From Actinomycetota bacterium (GTDB lineage Bacteria; Actinomycetota; UBA4738; HRBIN12), in the NCBI GenBank assembly GCA_005885325.1, contig VAYX01000021.1, positions 1 through 14,414 of the forward strand: a stretch of 14,414 nt of DNA, read 5' to 3'. This document shows, in pieces, positions 13,895 through 14,414 of the stretch. Numbering within the stretch: position 1 is the stretch's first letter; each line of letters begins with the position of its first letter. The translations under genes and the position numbers were made by a program. Below the pieces are notes generated by a model. The model worked only from the letters and a program-made list of their open reading frames with translations. It was not told the DNA's origin and searched no databases.

Positions 13895-14414
13895 CCCTGC
13901 ACACCATGTCGGTCCTCGTTGAAGACAAGCCCGGCGTGCTGACCCGGGTGGCCGGGCTGTTCGCGGCGCGCGGGTTCAACATCGACTCGCTGGCGGTGGG
14001 TCCCACCGAGGAGCCCGGCCTGTCGCGCATGACCATCGTGGTCAACGTGGAGAAGAAGCCGCTCGAGCAGGTCACGAAGCAGCTGAACCGGTTGATCAAC
14101 GTGATCAAGGTCCTGGAGCACGAGTCCGGCGACGCCGTCGAGCGTGAGCTCGCCCTGATCAAGGTCCGGGCCGACGGGGACTCGCGGGCCCGGGTCCTGG
14201 AGATCTGTGAGGTCTTCCGGGTGCGCGTCCTCGACGTCACGCACAAGACGCTGACCATCGAGGGTACCGGCACCCCGGACAAGCTCGAGGCCCTGACCGA
14301 GCTCCTCTCGGATTTCGGCATCGTGGAGCTGGCCCGGACGGGGCGGGTGGCCTTGGCCCGGGGCGATCGGGGGATCCGGGAGCGGGTGCAGCGCCGGCTC
14401 GCGGTGGGCGCGGA
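13891..14414 (+). CDS. ilvN: Acetolactate synthase, small regulatory subunit (partial at window end)
   Basis: 174 complete codons are visible and the frame is still open at the window edge. The usual family length is about 160-175 residues, so the stop should lie very close. The N-terminal ACT domain (about 3-75) has VLVEDKPGVLTRVAGLFAARG and FNIDSLAVGPTE, the characteristic small-subunit signature that binds valine for feedback inhibition. A second ACT-like C-terminal domain (about 85-160) contains the ALIKVRAD and DFGIVELARTGRVALARG segments. It activates IlvB and makes it sensitive to valine. ATG 13891 overlaps the ilvB stop (ATGA), so the two subunits are translationally coupled, which helps balanced production. 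ilvC would be expected next, but it lies outside the window. Confidence 0.96.
   Translation, partial: MTLHTMSVLVEDKPGVLTRVAGLFAARGFNIDSLAVGPTEEPGLSRMTIVVNVEKKPLEQVTKQLNRLINVIKVLEHESGDAVERELALIKVRADGDSRARVLEICEVFRVRVLDVTHKTLTIEGTGTPDKLEALTELLSDFGIVELARTGRVALARGDRGIRERVQRRLAVGA

Overview
This is a GC-rich, gene-dense bacterial window. Codon third positions are strongly G/C, GTG starts are frequent, and several genes overlap by 4 bases. One promoter has a TTGACA/TAGACT layout with almost no 5' leader. Together these suggest a high-GC actinobacterium (Actinomycetota), probably a poorly characterised soil lineage. That placement is inference; there is no rRNA or other taxonomic marker. I saw no tRNA, rRNA, insertion sequence, phage gene or CRISPR array.

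Layout. (1) Positions 1-41 hold the last codons of an upstream gene, then a hairpin. (2) A plus-strand run from 181 to 7360 encodes a minimal nucleotidyltransferase-fold protein, a calcineurin-like metallophosphoesterase, an APC-superfamily permease, a four-domain FAD/folate oxidoreductase of the dimethylglycine/sarcosine dehydrogenase family (called OxA here), a choline-kinase/APH-type small-molecule kinase (KinA) and a 102-residue protein of unknown function. (3) A converging minus-strand operon encodes a second kinase (KinB, 9855-10772) followed by a second oxidoreductase (OxB, 7402-9843). (4) Divergent from it is a predicted single-pass surface protein with an IPT/TIG-like domain (10828-11601). 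(5) The window ends with a branched-chain amino acid operon. It has a promoter with a palindrome in its spacer, a 17-codon leader peptide with a Leu-Val-Leu-Ile run, a large hairpin, an intrinsic terminator, an unrecognised 105-residue gene, ilvB, and ilvN (cut by the window edge).

How the genes may work together. The central part looks like a catabolic locus for one or more methylated amines or amino acids. The APC permease would import the substrate. The FAD/folate enzymes would oxidise N-methyl groups and pass the one-carbon unit to tetrahydrofolate. The two kinases, each linked to one oxidoreductase, would phosphorylate a hydroxyl-bearing substrate or product. The same oxidoreductase-kinase pairing occurs twice, on opposite strands and with opposite order of transcription, which argues for a functional link not explained by textbook dimethylglycine or sarcosine degradation. 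The ilv part is the first committed step of valine, leucine and isoleucine synthesis, apparently controlled by ribosome-mediated attenuation. An uncharacterised protein is translationally coupled to the acetolactate synthase large subunit.
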